From positions 10,521,821 to 10,585,820 of the forward strand of contig NC_064043.1 in assembly GCF_932526225.1 (NCBI RefSeq): 64,000 nucleotides of DNA, in the 5' to 3' direction. How positions within the stretch are numbered: the first letter of the stretch is position 1; each line of letters begins with the position of its first letter. This document shows positions 27,664 through 37,797 of this stretch, piece after piece. Under the pieces are notes generated by a model. The model was not told where the DNA came from, did not search any database, and worked only from the letters and a program-made list of their open reading frames with translations. Origin of the DNA: Nematostella vectensis. Lineage: Eukaryota; Cnidaria; Anthozoa; Actiniaria; Edwardsiidae. Position numbers and translations under genes: made by a program.

Positions 27664-28617
27664 TCATTCCCAGAAATAAGAGACAACATGGCCGCCACGC
27701 ATGCGTAATAGTGCACATACAATGTCAAAATGGCTGCCATTTATTATAAGGAAATGTGGGGAGACATCACAATTTATCAAATTCTCTCGTTTCAGAGATT
27801 TTGGGCTCACGATGCAGGACTCGAAAAAAAAAAAAACCCTTGCCATTCGAGTGATACACTTTCCGTTCAAACGATGCCAGAGAAAGCCCTATAATTGTTC
27901 CTTGGACATTGCACTTTTGTTCGCTTGAGAGCATACAATCCTCCATACATTCTCTGTAATTTCATTGAAATCGGGCATAAAAGTAGTCGTTTAAAAGGTA
28001 GAACTGTTCGCCGCATCACAGGTGCAGGACTCGAAATTGGTAAATCGACTATCCTCCCATCAAATTGGCCAATAAAATAGGCAGTAGCGCCTTCCAATCT
28101 TGTTCCCCAAGATATAACATTTTATGTAGTTATGCCTAGTTCAGTAACCATTATTGTTGTCTTTAAGATACAGACTGAAGCAAGGAAAACGGTGCGCTCC
28201 GCAAGAACAACTTCTCTCCGTTCGTCCGTTCTCCATTTTGTTTTTAAACGGCTCCACGGCTTTATTCTGGGATAGACACAGGGGAATCATAAAGTCTTTC
28301 TAAAATAAATTTTTATTTTATTTGCGCATATATATATTTTTTCAACCTCAGCAAGACTGCCGCACTTCCATTATCATTGGACGTATCAAATCAGAGATGC
28401 CCCTTGCATGTTTAAATACCGCTAATACTACTTTTATTTGGAATTTTAGTTAACCTGATTAAAAACTTCTAGTGTAACAACAAAAGGGAAGCCCCTGTGC
28501 TGGCCGGAATCTCGTTTGTATTTGTGATACCGCTGTTATTCCTCGCTGTTATTCCTAGCAAAATGTGAGCCCAGAGAAACCGCTGGCTAATGTCCCTTAT
28601 TTCTGGGAATGGTACTA
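27664..28617. repeat. Short inverted repeat pair, about 20 bp
   Basis: ATTCCCAGAAATAAGAGACA at the left is matched inverted at the right (minus strand ATTCCCAGAAATAAGGGACA, near 28597-28617), one difference. The interior has no recognised gene. It could be a small nested element; flanking duplication not seen. Confidence 0.45.
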
Positions 28618-28862
28618 CCATGTTTTCCCAACTTGATCGCTGACAGTCTTGTCCTATAAAAGCTCACGCCGGCAAGACGAAGCTTAACACGGAGCTTGGT
28701 AGCAGGTATTCCCAGGATCTTGTTTGGAGACCATAGAGACTGATCCACACCGCCAGGAGATGATAATCTGATAACATTGAGTGGACTAAGCCCGTAATAG
28801 AGGGCAAAGTATCCAAAAAGGGCGAGAGCAAAAACTCTCGTGGCCGCCATAACCGGCGCCTG

Positions 28863-28949
28863 CTCAAAGTGAGTTGTCGTGACGCAAATAGTTCAAGGTC
28901 GTGACCGAAAGGTGAGATGTTGTTAACGAAAACCTTGAGTGGCCCTCAT
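28863..28949 (-). repeat. Right 87-bp inverted repeat
   Basis: Inverted partner of 23046-23132. A minus-strand open frame (28587-28850) starts just inside it but has no recognisable domain, so it is not called a gene. Confidence 0.8.
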
Positions 28950-29750
28950 GTGCATTCGTAGTCACGTGCCTTAGCTTAGTAGAAACTCGGCTTTCGTCGG
29001 CTTTTCGCCTTATTGACTTTAATCTTGATTGACTTTAATCTTGCCTACCGAGTATTTAGTGGACTAAAACTGCGCACAGCTTCAAGTATAAAGAGAATTG
29101 GTTGGATATATATGTGATTTATCTGATTTACGGCTTTCTCCTCTCAAAAACGCTACGTCAAGTAAGTAACCACTTTTTCGTACAGCCGGCAGCTTTGATG
29201 TAATATAAGATTTATAATAATTATTATGTTGGCATCGAGTTTCTATGTACAGTTTTATGACGGGCAAAGCTTGAAAAAGATCTTAAACTCCAATCTTTTA
29301 ACCAATTAATATTTCAAAGCCAACAAATACAAAGTGTCGTTTCGTAGCTTTTTAATGTTTTTCCCTGCTGTTTAATAGTATACACAAACAAATTCGCTGG
29401 AGCAGCGGAAAAGGGTACCAAAGAACTATTGATGATACTTTATTCGTTCTCAAGGGGGAAATTAAAAAAAAAATCTCACAACAAAGGTTTAAAAAGCAAA
29501 ATCAACCTGTTTTTCTTGTCTGGCTATTTTATTGCACGCAGTGGTCAATGATATTGCAATAATTGCTATTTAATGGAGGCCCCCAATATGTTATGACGTA
29601 ATGAAAATTAATAATTTCTTCTTGAGTTGAATTGTCAGAGCAATGATTTTTCTATACGACGATAAAAATTATATGCTATCTCAACAATCACTTGGTTTAA
29701 TAGGCTAACAGTGTTAAAGAAAAACCCGCATCTTAAAGTGTTTCGTATGG

Positions 29751-29812
29751 GTTAACCCACAGGTAGCCCAGGCTTCTACACTCGCCGTGAGCCTGGGCTA
29801 TCTGTGGGTAAC
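29751..29812. repeat. Perfect-arm hairpin, 23-24 bp stem
   Basis: Arms GTTAACCCACAGGTAGCCCA... (29751-29774) and ...TGGGCTATCTGTGGGTAAC (29790-29812) pair with one bulge and one G-T type mismatch. Loop 15 bases. A single-arm relative (CCACAGGTAGCCCAAGCTC) lies near 9220-9240. Confidence 0.75.
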
Positions 29813-29818
29813 CTTGAA

Positions 29819-29953
29819 ACAACCTCGAGGCGTAGCAATAAGGGAAGTGCTACTTAATTAATGCCCTTTTTTCTGCTTCAATAAAAAACAACCTCGAGGC
29901 GTAGCAATAAGGGAAGTGCTACTTATATTAATGCCCTTTTTTTCTGCTTCAAT
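29819..29953. repeat. Tandem duplication, 69-bp period
   Basis: AACCTCGAGGCGTAGCAATA ... TTCTGCTTCAATA occurs twice nearly identically, directly after the hairpin. Confidence 0.8.
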
Positions 29954-30291
29954 ATCTCCAATTTCAGCTTTATCAATCTGATATTAAAATGGCGATAATT
30001 TTGCTGACGTAGTCGTTGTGTAAGTCTGTGATAATAATGACAATGATGAAATAGCTATTTCTGTGCGCTTAGGAGAGGCTATATATAAATTACGAATGTA
30101 ATAAATAAACGGGAATCTAATCATTTAGATTTTAGGAAAATCTCACGCTGACCCTGACTTTGTCATTTTGTATATCTCACAGTCATGGTGAAACATTGGT
30201 GAAGGTTAAAATTGCTATTGAGTAGGAAATGAAAATAATAAGGTTTGATATGAGGGCATGAAGATAGATAAAGTTTAAGTGTGGGACTTCC

Positions 30292-30524
30292 TTTATTAAA
30301 CTAGCCCCTAATTTTATTAAACTAGCCCTTATTTTTATTAAACTAGCCCCTATTTTTATTAAACTAGCCCCTATTTTTATTAAACTAGCCCCTATTTTTA
30401 TTAAACTAGACCCTATTTTTATTAAACTAGACCCTATTTTTATTAAACTAGACCCTATTTTTATTAAACTAGACCCTATTTTTATTAAACTAGACCCTAT
30501 TTTTATTAAACTAGACCCTATTTT
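30292..30524. repeat. 21-bp minisatellite, about 11 units
   Basis: The unit is TTATTAAACTAGNCCCTATTT. The left units read CTAGCCCCT and the right ones CTAGACCCT. Because the period is a multiple of three, the minus strand has an accidental open frame (LIKIGSS repeats); there is no start context or signal suggesting a gene. Confidence 0.9.
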
Positions 30525-30879
30525 AACCAGTTGTGATGCTGCTCCCCCCGGGCTTGCGTTCTGAAAGACCAACGGCTGATAACCAAAACTATATGAAACT
30601 TCCAACTGTTAATTAGAATCATCAAAAGAACAGACATAACACGAAACAGGCGATCACTTCTGTGGAGTTCGCAGGAGAAACTCAACTCAGTTGCCCATTC
30701 CAATTGGTTATAGAATTCCACAATTTTTACATTTTGCCGTCTCTTGTACTAAAAATAAATAAAAATCGACAAATCTACTTTAACCCACTGTAAGTTAATA
30801 ACTATTCTATCCTTATCTTCGGAATAAACACACATACACACAAATACATGGAGAACAAGCAGGATTCGAGGCTGCTCCT

Positions 30880-31742
30880 GATCTTAAACTATGCAGCCCA
30901 AACGCATTAACATCGGAAACGAGAGGGCTTAGGAATTTTTTAAATTCAACTCTAATGGTTGAATAGGAAACGCCCTTACTCATTGAAACGCTCTTTAGAC
31001 TCAGACTTAATTATTCTCCTGACTAAAGGAGACAAATTATCTTTCTGAGGCAGAGCACTTAGAAGCCTTTCCGTGATGGCTACCGGATTTTGATTTTGTG
31101 ATTTTGTTAGATCTACTAATCAATATAGAATGGCCTTCTCTAAATTGGTCATTTTTCCTTTTGGGAACTTGGATTAACATATGGTCATCCTTGATAGTGA
31201 TATCTGATACTTTTATCTTAAGTAGCTCGTCTGCACGGAGTAAACCAGCATAACCGACAAAAACAATAAATAGGAAACGTAATACCGCTAGACTATCATA
31301 AGCTTGATAAAAACTAGCAATGTCTCTAACAATATTTAAAGAAATAGGTTTTTTTTGGCTTTACTGGCCTGGCTAATCTACGTTTTGCAGCCTCCAACGC
31401 AGTTTTAACAAGATGGTGTTCTGCCGGCAGCGTCTGTAATCCCGCTAGCTTGTGCATCCATGTAATACCGTAGGCAACGCCCTCCACACTCGAGATTCCG
31501 ACGCCTTTTTGTTCAGCAGACCTGGTCAACTCCGTAAGGAACAATGCTACGTGAAGTGGTTTGGCTGGTAGTGGTTTAACGTCAAACTTGGAGAGAGCCC
31601 ATGCCCGCCATCTCATCCAACCTGTGTGGTACTTGCGCACTGTTGACTCAGCCTTGGCACCGGGAAGTAGATCAACGAGGCCGGGCAATGACTGCTGAAG
31701 ACCAATGTCTTTTGGCATGTCTAATATCGAATACCCTTCCAT
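30880..31742 (-). pseudogene. Tyrosine recombinase of the DIRS element
   Basis: The N-terminal SAM-like/core-binding domain is at 31326-31742 (AESTVRKYHTGWMRWRAWAL, HVALFLTELTRSAEQ). After a frame break at the T run near 31350 the catalytic domain continues: AGLLRADELLKIKVSDI holds the first catalytic Arg, and FGLHSLRSGAAS near 30880-30895 is the His-x-x-Arg box. The usual downstream Tyr motif is not seen, so the 3' end is truncated or diverged. This enzyme would integrate a circular cDNA without making target duplications. Confidence 0.82.
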
Positions 31743-31811
31743 AATATCTGAAAGAAACTGAAAAAATCACAGCATGTGTAGCGACGCATTAATATAATGC
31801 GTCCGTCCTTA

Positions 31812-32068
31812 CACCCGAAAGGTGATACAGACACCTAAATGGTGATACGCAAACAGCGTAAGTAAACAACAATTGAAATACCAAACCAAAAAAGGTCCCT
31901 GCGCATTCACCGCATTGTTAACGTAAGTGGTTTTAGTACTCTCATATTGCACACCTCATGGTTCTTGCACATCCCCGCATTATGTACACCTAAATGGTGA
32001 TTGTGTTAGTTCCACATTCACGCTTAAATGATGAAAAATAGAGATGAATTCATGCACCAACTGGTGAT
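31812..32068. repeat. Cluster of short CACC...GGTG palindromes in the DIRS element
   Basis: CACCCGAAAGGTGAT (31813), CACCTAAATGGTGAT (31832 and 31987) and CACCAACTGGTGAT (32055) lie in 260 bp between the RNase H and recombinase frames, with a diverged copy near 32020. Confidence 0.65.
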
Positions 32069-32266
32069 GGGCCTGAAACGAGTGGCTAAATGGAAAAATC
32101 TAAGCGAAGCGCGATTATATTGAAAGAGGGACAGCCCGAAAAAACGGGGCGTTTGTGCTTGTACGCGACGGCCTGAATTGTTTGAGGACCCCATTTCGCA
32201 TCGAGAACCCTGAAAACTGATTGATTTACGGACCAGTCATCTTTGTCAACAAATCGACTTAATAGA

Positions 32267-33250
32267 TCAGCACGCTGATTGTACTCGCGAGGGGATCCAT
32301 TCAACCTCTAACGAAATACCATTCTTGAGACAAATGTCAAAAATGGTCAATGCAATCTGTTGAAGCTCTCGAGAAGGACTACCGATAGAAATAATTCTGG
32401 CCGCGCCTTGATTGTCAGTGAATACTTTAGCTTTCTTATTGCGCAGTTGCTGAATATAAGAAAGACACACGTAGTAGACCGCCTTAAGCTCTCTGTAGGT
32501 TGAGCTCCGGCCGATATCTTCTTCCGTAAATAGACCGCTGACCGGTGAACCATCAAGAGTAGCTGTATATCCGCCATAACCTGTTTCGCTGGCGTCTGTA
32601 AACAAAAGCATGCAAGACGTAGAAGGGGAAGTAAAACGATAACCATTGAAGCAGTCTATGTTAGTATACCAAAAACTAAGCTCCTTCTTAAGGCTTGGCG
32701 TAAAACGAACAATAGAATCCCATGATGATCTTGACTCAATAGTATGATACATCTGACGAGTTAACAATCGCGAGATATGCCAGACAGCTAACGCGCATGA
32801 CATTACGGTACCAGCGATCCTAGCAAGGAATCTTTGAGAACAATAACCATCCGAAAGAGCAGCATCCAGGAAACCTTTGAGTTTCTGAAGTTTTTTATTC
32901 GGAATAAAGAACTTCATAGCTATTGTATCAATTACAAATCCGAGCCATTCTCCCGCTTGCATAGGAACCCAATGAGATTTATCCATGTTACTGAGAAAAC
33001 CTGAAGATTCGAGATCTTTGCGCTGAATAGTACTAGTCACTTGAGCCGATAACTTGTCTGACTGGCTACCCAAACCGTCGTCCAAATATAAAAAACTCAC
33101 GTGTCCCATAGAGCGCCACCTTTTGACCAAAGGACGGGGAAATTTGGTGAAACAAAAACATGCAGAGCTCAAGCCAAAGGGCAAAACGGTAAACGTAAAA
33201 TATCTACGAGTGCCATCACTGAACACCCAAGAAAACCCCAGATATTGCTA
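32267..33250 (-). pseudogene. DIRS reverse transcriptase palm and RNase H, cut at its 5' side
   Basis: It starts at the insertion junction with GFSWVFSDGTRRYF and VLPFGLSSACF, then the catalytic FLYLDDGLG, a thumb region, and RNase H (LLFTDASETGYGGY, STYRELKAVYY, VFTDNQGAARI). The frame is open to a stop near 32267; the C-terminal remainder of RNase H lies in the next frame (32086-32304, SPREYNQRADLLSRF). The 5' half of the same domain is 4.5 kb away at 37798-38265. Confidence 0.87.
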
Positions 33251-33267
33251 GCAGAAATTCTATACAG
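33251..33267 (+). repeat. Left terminal inverted repeat of nested transposon
   Basis: GCAGAAATTCTATACAG; two differences from the right end. Followed by a GC-rich stretch with CATGGCCGCCGAGCATGCG. Confidence 0.8.
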
Positions 33268-33938
33268 CATGGCCGCCGAGCATGCGCGCTGCTTTCCCTG
33301 TTGGACTTTAAATATATTTCTGCGATCACCTTACATATAGAGAACTGTATGAGAATACAAACGCTAGTATACTTTACTCGGTTTTATTGAGAAAGCCGTT
33401 AAACCTTTTACGGTTGCAAACGGCAGACTATCAACAATACAACTTCATTGGTATATGGTAGAAATTACACACGATTTCGATGAAAATAAACTGTTCGCAT
33501 TCCCCTTCAAACGCCGATACCTTTATTTACTTATTTCCGCCATGCTTGCCTCTAAAATGTGCTCGAGTCGCAATACACAGGCCGTTCCTCTCGCTCGATA
33601 GTACATCCTCCTCCATTTGCAAACGTCGAGTTCGAACACGAAGATATAGTACTCGCTAAAAGTCAAAATAATTCCTCCATACTTGATTGAAATCTTGTTC
33701 GCAAATGAGTCTGGAAATGTTCAATATTTGTTGAGTCCATATAGAGAAGAACAATAACACTCCGAGGTCCATTTCGGCAAGAATCAAGCCATATTTTCGG
33801 TAGAAGCAAAGGCTGTTTATGATCGGCCATCTTGTTCCCACAATGCAAACTGTTTAATGCTTTGTGACCTAGCCTTTGTTCTATTTTCAGGTTATTAAGT
33901 ATTCCAAACCTAGAAAGGATATCTAGATTACTTACGCA

Positions 33939-36510
33939 ATGTCGGACCTTTTCGGTAAAATTCAAGCTCAAGAGCTACAAAATATCAAAATAAGCGAGCC
34001 AAGCTTATCATACGCTGCAAAATCCTCTGCTAGAAAGGTTATTTTCGCCTTGGATATACCCTATCCTCTGTTTAAAATCTGGCACGAACGTGTACAAAGT
34101 TTTTTTCGCCAAGTTGAAAATTCTACCGGAAGTGAGGAAGAAAAAAGCAAATTACTCCTCAAATACCCATTTGTGGCACTTTTAGAACATTCTCTGCCTG
34201 AATGTTGCTTCTGTTTTTCCTCTGACGACAATGTTAGAAGAGAAATAAATGACAGTTTACGAAAAAACTGTGCAATAATTGTACAGAAGTACAGGGCATC
34301 TAGAGGCATGGCAAGAATGAAATTAGATGGACTTTCAAAGAAGTTCCATGTCTTTCAAGGCCAAACAGAACCTTTAAAAAAACTCCAGGATGAAATTGTC
34401 AACTGGAAAGCTAGATGCCATAATCTGGAAGCAACATCCTCAGAACTTTACAAGGAAATGCAGAGTGTGCTCATGGAGTCCAAGAGGAAGGACAACATTA
34501 TACAAGACCTCTCAAAAACAAACAAAGAGCTTGCCAGTTATATTGATCAGCTTGAGAGGTCTCAGAATCTTCAATACCAAGGGAAGTCACTGCATGAAGC
34601 TAAAAACAAGCAGAGGACTCTAAAAGAATTTCTTAGCAGAGCAAATCTTGCCCTATGGTTTGCCAAAGCCTTTGGTATTGAAGTAACTTCGGTAAGTGTC
34701 ACTGAAACTGAATCTGGGCAGGTCCATCAACTGAGTGCTGGTGATGCTTCAACATCAACTGAATCTGAAGATGGCCAAGGAACCAATCAGTATGATAGAC
34801 TTAGTGATGATGAAAAGGGGCAAGTACAGGAGGTTTTATTCCTCTTAGACAAATATTGTGTTGGGGATAATTTTTACCATGAGCTCTCAATGATTTCAAA
34901 TGGTCTGCCAAAATCTTATCTAATCAAACAGTGCAGAGATAACTACATTGAAGACCTCCCTAATAATTACCTTGGCTCAAAATGTTCATTTGCTGAGCTT
35001 CTAACCATTCATGCAGCTGACTTTCTTGACAATAATCCTGATTTTGATTATGCTAATGAGACACTTAAGGTAAAAATTAATGGAGATGGAGCTAGGATGA
35101 CAAGAAATTCCAATTTTATTTTTTTAACTTTCTCTATTTTACAAACAGGAGCTAACGTAATGTCTGCTAAAGGTAACAGAAACATTGCAGCTGTTAATGC
35201 TTCCGAATCATACACCACCTTAAAGGAAGCCTTTAGTGTCACTTTTGAGGAGATTAACAACTTCATTGCTTCTGGTAAATTAACAGTCAATGATAAAACA
35301 ATTAACTTGGAGTTTTTTCTTGGTGGTGATTATAAATTTGTGTTACTAATGCTTGGTCTTAAAGGTGCAACTGCTAACTATGCATGTGCTTGGTGTAAAA
35401 TTCATAAGGATGATAGCTGGAAAACTGATAATGATTTTCATTCCTTTAATAAATCTCCAATGTCAAGATCTCTCAAGGAAATTAAAGAGCTATGTAAGAA
35501 ATCAACAGATAATTACTGTTGTGGAGCAGAGCCTTAATATTGAGCTTGATCATGTGATTGTTGACTAATTACACTTGATGCTGCGAGTAACAGATGTACT
35601 AACTAAAAATCTTGTCTATCAGGCAATTGACAGAGATAAAAAGGATGACTTTGACAAAAAAAGAGGGGAGGGAAAAGGTATCCATCTCAAAAAGCTAGTT
35701 TCCACCATACGGTCTTTGGGCATTTCTTTCGATGTTTGGGAACAGCTAAATGCTGATAAGTCATCAAGTGGTAAATATGATTTCACAAGTTTAACAGGAT
35801 CAAACAAAAAAACACTTCTCAGTCAATTGCCTGATAAACTGCATGATTTGCTAACCCTTGACAGCAGGGATAAGGTAACTCAACTGTGGAGAGATTTTAA
35901 TAATATTTACATACAAATTACTAACATGGAGCTTAACATTTTGCCAGAAATAATTGCTGACCAAGTTAAGGAATGGATTGATTTGTTTTGCTCATGCAGA
36001 ACTGTGGCAGAAGGTTACGAGAGGGCTCATGTTACTCCTTACATGCACATTCTTTTTGCCCATGTTCCCTTTTTTGTTGAAAAATACAAATGTATTAAAA
36101 TATTTACTGGACAAGGGGTTGAAAAAAATAACGATGTAGCTAGATCTGTCCTCCACAGGAAATCTAATAAATGGGATTCTGTGGGGGACATTCATAAACA
36201 AGAATTTAGACAATGGGAACTCAAACACAAGGAGAGAGAGAAGAGAAAATATGAAAAAAAAAGTACTTACTGGAATGAAGAAATAAAAACTACCAGACAA
36301 AAAAGGAGAAAAACTAATACTGAAACCCCTGACATGGAACCCTCAACTTCAGCAGACACTTCCTCAGTAGACCAACCTGAACAAGTAGACCCCAAATCAA
36401 TGACTGTCAAACAGTTGAGGGAACACTTAAAAGCCAGAGGTTTAAAAGGCTTAAGCAAAAAAAGTAAAACTGAATTAGTAGAGATTTTCCTAAATTCTCC
36501 AAGAGAATAG
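33939..36510 (+). pseudogene. Transposase with DDE, CxxC and HxxxxH zinc pairs and SAP domain, one frameshift and one stop
   Basis: Part 1 (33939-35537, start MSDLFGKIQAQ) has an N-terminal region, a coiled coil at about residues 145-225, an acidic Ser/Thr linker, then D383 (KINGDGARMTR), D464 (FLGGDYKFVLLMLGL) and C483-x2-C486 (YACAWCKIH). Near 35515-35525 the frame shifts by one, and a TAA at about 35567 follows. Part 2 (to 36510) has H158-x4-H163 (MHILFAHVPF) and E183 (GQGVEKNND), a basic region, and a C-terminal SAP-like DNA-binding motif (VKQLREHLKARGLKGLSKKS). D464 to C483 is 19 residues and H163 to E183 is 20, equal to D708-C727 and H942-E962 in mouse RAG1. Transib/RAG relationship is an inference from these spacings. 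A related CMC-type (Chapaev-like) superfamily is the alternative. Confidence 0.8.
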
Positions 36511-36661
36511 TCATCTACTGTATGTCATTAAAGTAGTCAATATCTAGAATGTAAATTATATATGTAAATAGAATATCATACTTTTAAAAGTGCCAGAAGG
36601 TAATTGTGATATGGCACTATATAAATATACATATTATCATTATTATTCTACATGTATATAT

Positions 36662-37698
36662 TTAAATTGTAAAAGGTTCTCTAATAAAATCAAATGTAAT
36701 TTTCTCAGTATACATTCTTTGTTTATCTTCTACAACAGAATTATCAACTACTTTATAGCACTTAATAGATTTGCTTAAAAAGGTTTTCATTTTGACAGGA
36801 TACGAAATTTTAACCCCATCCCCATTCTTATCTAGATATACGTCCCACTCCCTTGGAAAATTACAAACCCTAAAATCATTGCTGCTAAGCAAAATATGTT
36901 TCCCATCCCTTGATTTTATACCCTTGCCACTAAAACAATATCGAAAACAATCATGATGAAATTCTATTGAAACAGGCACCCTAGTTCTTCTCTTAAGCTT
37001 TGCCTCCATCGCCTCTCTCAGCCGATCTAAATTGCCTTGAAGGCGTGAAGTCTCCACTTGTGGGCTGTCAAAATTCCTAAGGTGGAAACAAAACAAAAAA
37101 AGATTTAAGACTTGCTCGTTTTTCTAACTCGAAAGGCTTCGCTGACACTAAAGAAAGGGGAATCCTTTCTGATGCAATTTTGTAAAATACATGCCTAACA
37201 AGATCAGCACTCAGATAATCTTCGTCCACCCAAGAACTCTCATAGGCACTGTATCCTGTCCACTTTAAGAGATATTGTGTCTACAATAGGACAATTTAAT
37301 GTTCTTTGGTCATACTTGAATAACAAGTTCACATGCACTAGACCTATCTCACTACTCTTTACAGCCTATTTACAACATCTAAGTGGGCTAAACCAAAACG
37401 TTTAACTACCAGAAAATAATCGTAGTCAGGTAATCAAGTAAATTGAAGGTTCGGAATACATTGTTGAGCGTGGAACCTGAACTATTATAATATAAGCAAG
37501 GTAAATTTTCCGGTAACTTACCTTTCCATTGTTTATTTGCCGTGAAACAACTCTTTCAACGGGATAAAATGTTGGATCCCCATTCCTCCGTGTCTTTTTT
37601 CTTTTTTGAATGCCTCCCCACAACAGTTCACCCGAATTTGCCTCGTTAAGTTGACGATAAAAGCCGTCTCCTTCGCGAAGTCGCTTCTCTTCCGCCAT
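36662..37698 (-). CDS. Chromodomain protein encoded by the transposon
   Basis: The start is ATG at 37698 (MAEEKRLREGDGFYRQ). Exon 1 is 37522-37698 (59 codons, donor AAG|GTAAGT). Exon 2 starts at 37280 after an acceptor (TATTGTAG), phase 0. Across the junction the protein reads FYPVERVVSRQINNGK then TQYLLKWTGYSAYESSW, a chromodomain with the aromatic-cage positions (Y, W, Y) kept. Exon 2 reads to a TAG at 37077-37079, which overlaps a good acceptor. A possible third exon, 36662-37076 (NFDSPQVETSRLQ ... HHDCFRYCFSGKG), is open to 36662, but no phase-2 donor in exon 2 joins it cleanly. It may read methylated histone lysine and steer integration or regulate the element; that is inferred from the fold. 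Confidence 0.68.
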
Positions 37699-37780
37699 TT
37701 TGAATAATAAATCACATCTGAACTGCACATGCGCAAATCAATTAAAAAATAAAATGAGCGCCCGCGCTGATAACCGCTGA

Positions 37781-37797
37781 CTGTATAGGATTTCTAC
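37781..37797 (-). repeat. Right terminal inverted repeat of nested transposon
   Basis: CTGTATAGGATTTCTAC on plus; partner of 33251-33267. Confidence 0.8.

Larger units (their letters stand above)
23046..28949. mobile_element. 5.9-kb block bounded by 87-bp terminal inverted repeats
   Basis: The left arm 23046-23132 (ATGAGGGCCACTCAAGG ... CAACTCACTTTGAG) is matched by the reverse complement of 28863-28949 with two differences. Weaker similarity (CACGT...) extends outward about 20 bases. Inside are two arrays of roughly 100-bp repeats, a broken LINE on the minus strand (24853-27522) and about 1.3 kb without a recognised gene. No transposase was found, so it is either a non-autonomous DNA element that took up a LINE, or two inverted copies of a smaller repeat. 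Confidence 0.65.
28950..30290. other. Non-coding stretch with small repeats
   Basis: TTGACTTTAATCTTG is doubled near 29013-29043. A strong hairpin lies at 29751-29812 and a 69-bp direct duplication at 29819-29953. No gene seen. Confidence 0.5.
33251..37797 (+). mobile_element. DNA transposon with RAG1/Transib-like transposase and convergent chromodomain gene
   Basis: 4547 bp bounded by 17-bp inverted termini: GCAGAAATTCTATACAG at 33251-33267 and the inverse of GTAGAAATCCTATACAG at 37781-37797. It interrupts the DIRS reverse transcriptase exactly between the DID... and GFSW motifs. TA stands next to both ends; a longer target duplication could not be shown. It holds a transposase gene on plus (33939-36510) and a chromodomain gene on minus (36662-37698), with 3' ends about 150 bp apart. 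Confidence 0.8.

Noticed and set aside
28587-28850. 87-codon minus-strand frame beside the right inverted repeat
   Set aside because: ATGGCGGCCACG start looks inviting, but no domain, no splice support, and it lies inside a mobile block.
30183-30605. Minus-strand open frame with LIKIGSS repeats
   Set aside because: It is translation of a 21-bp minisatellite; no start context, domain or flanking coding signal.
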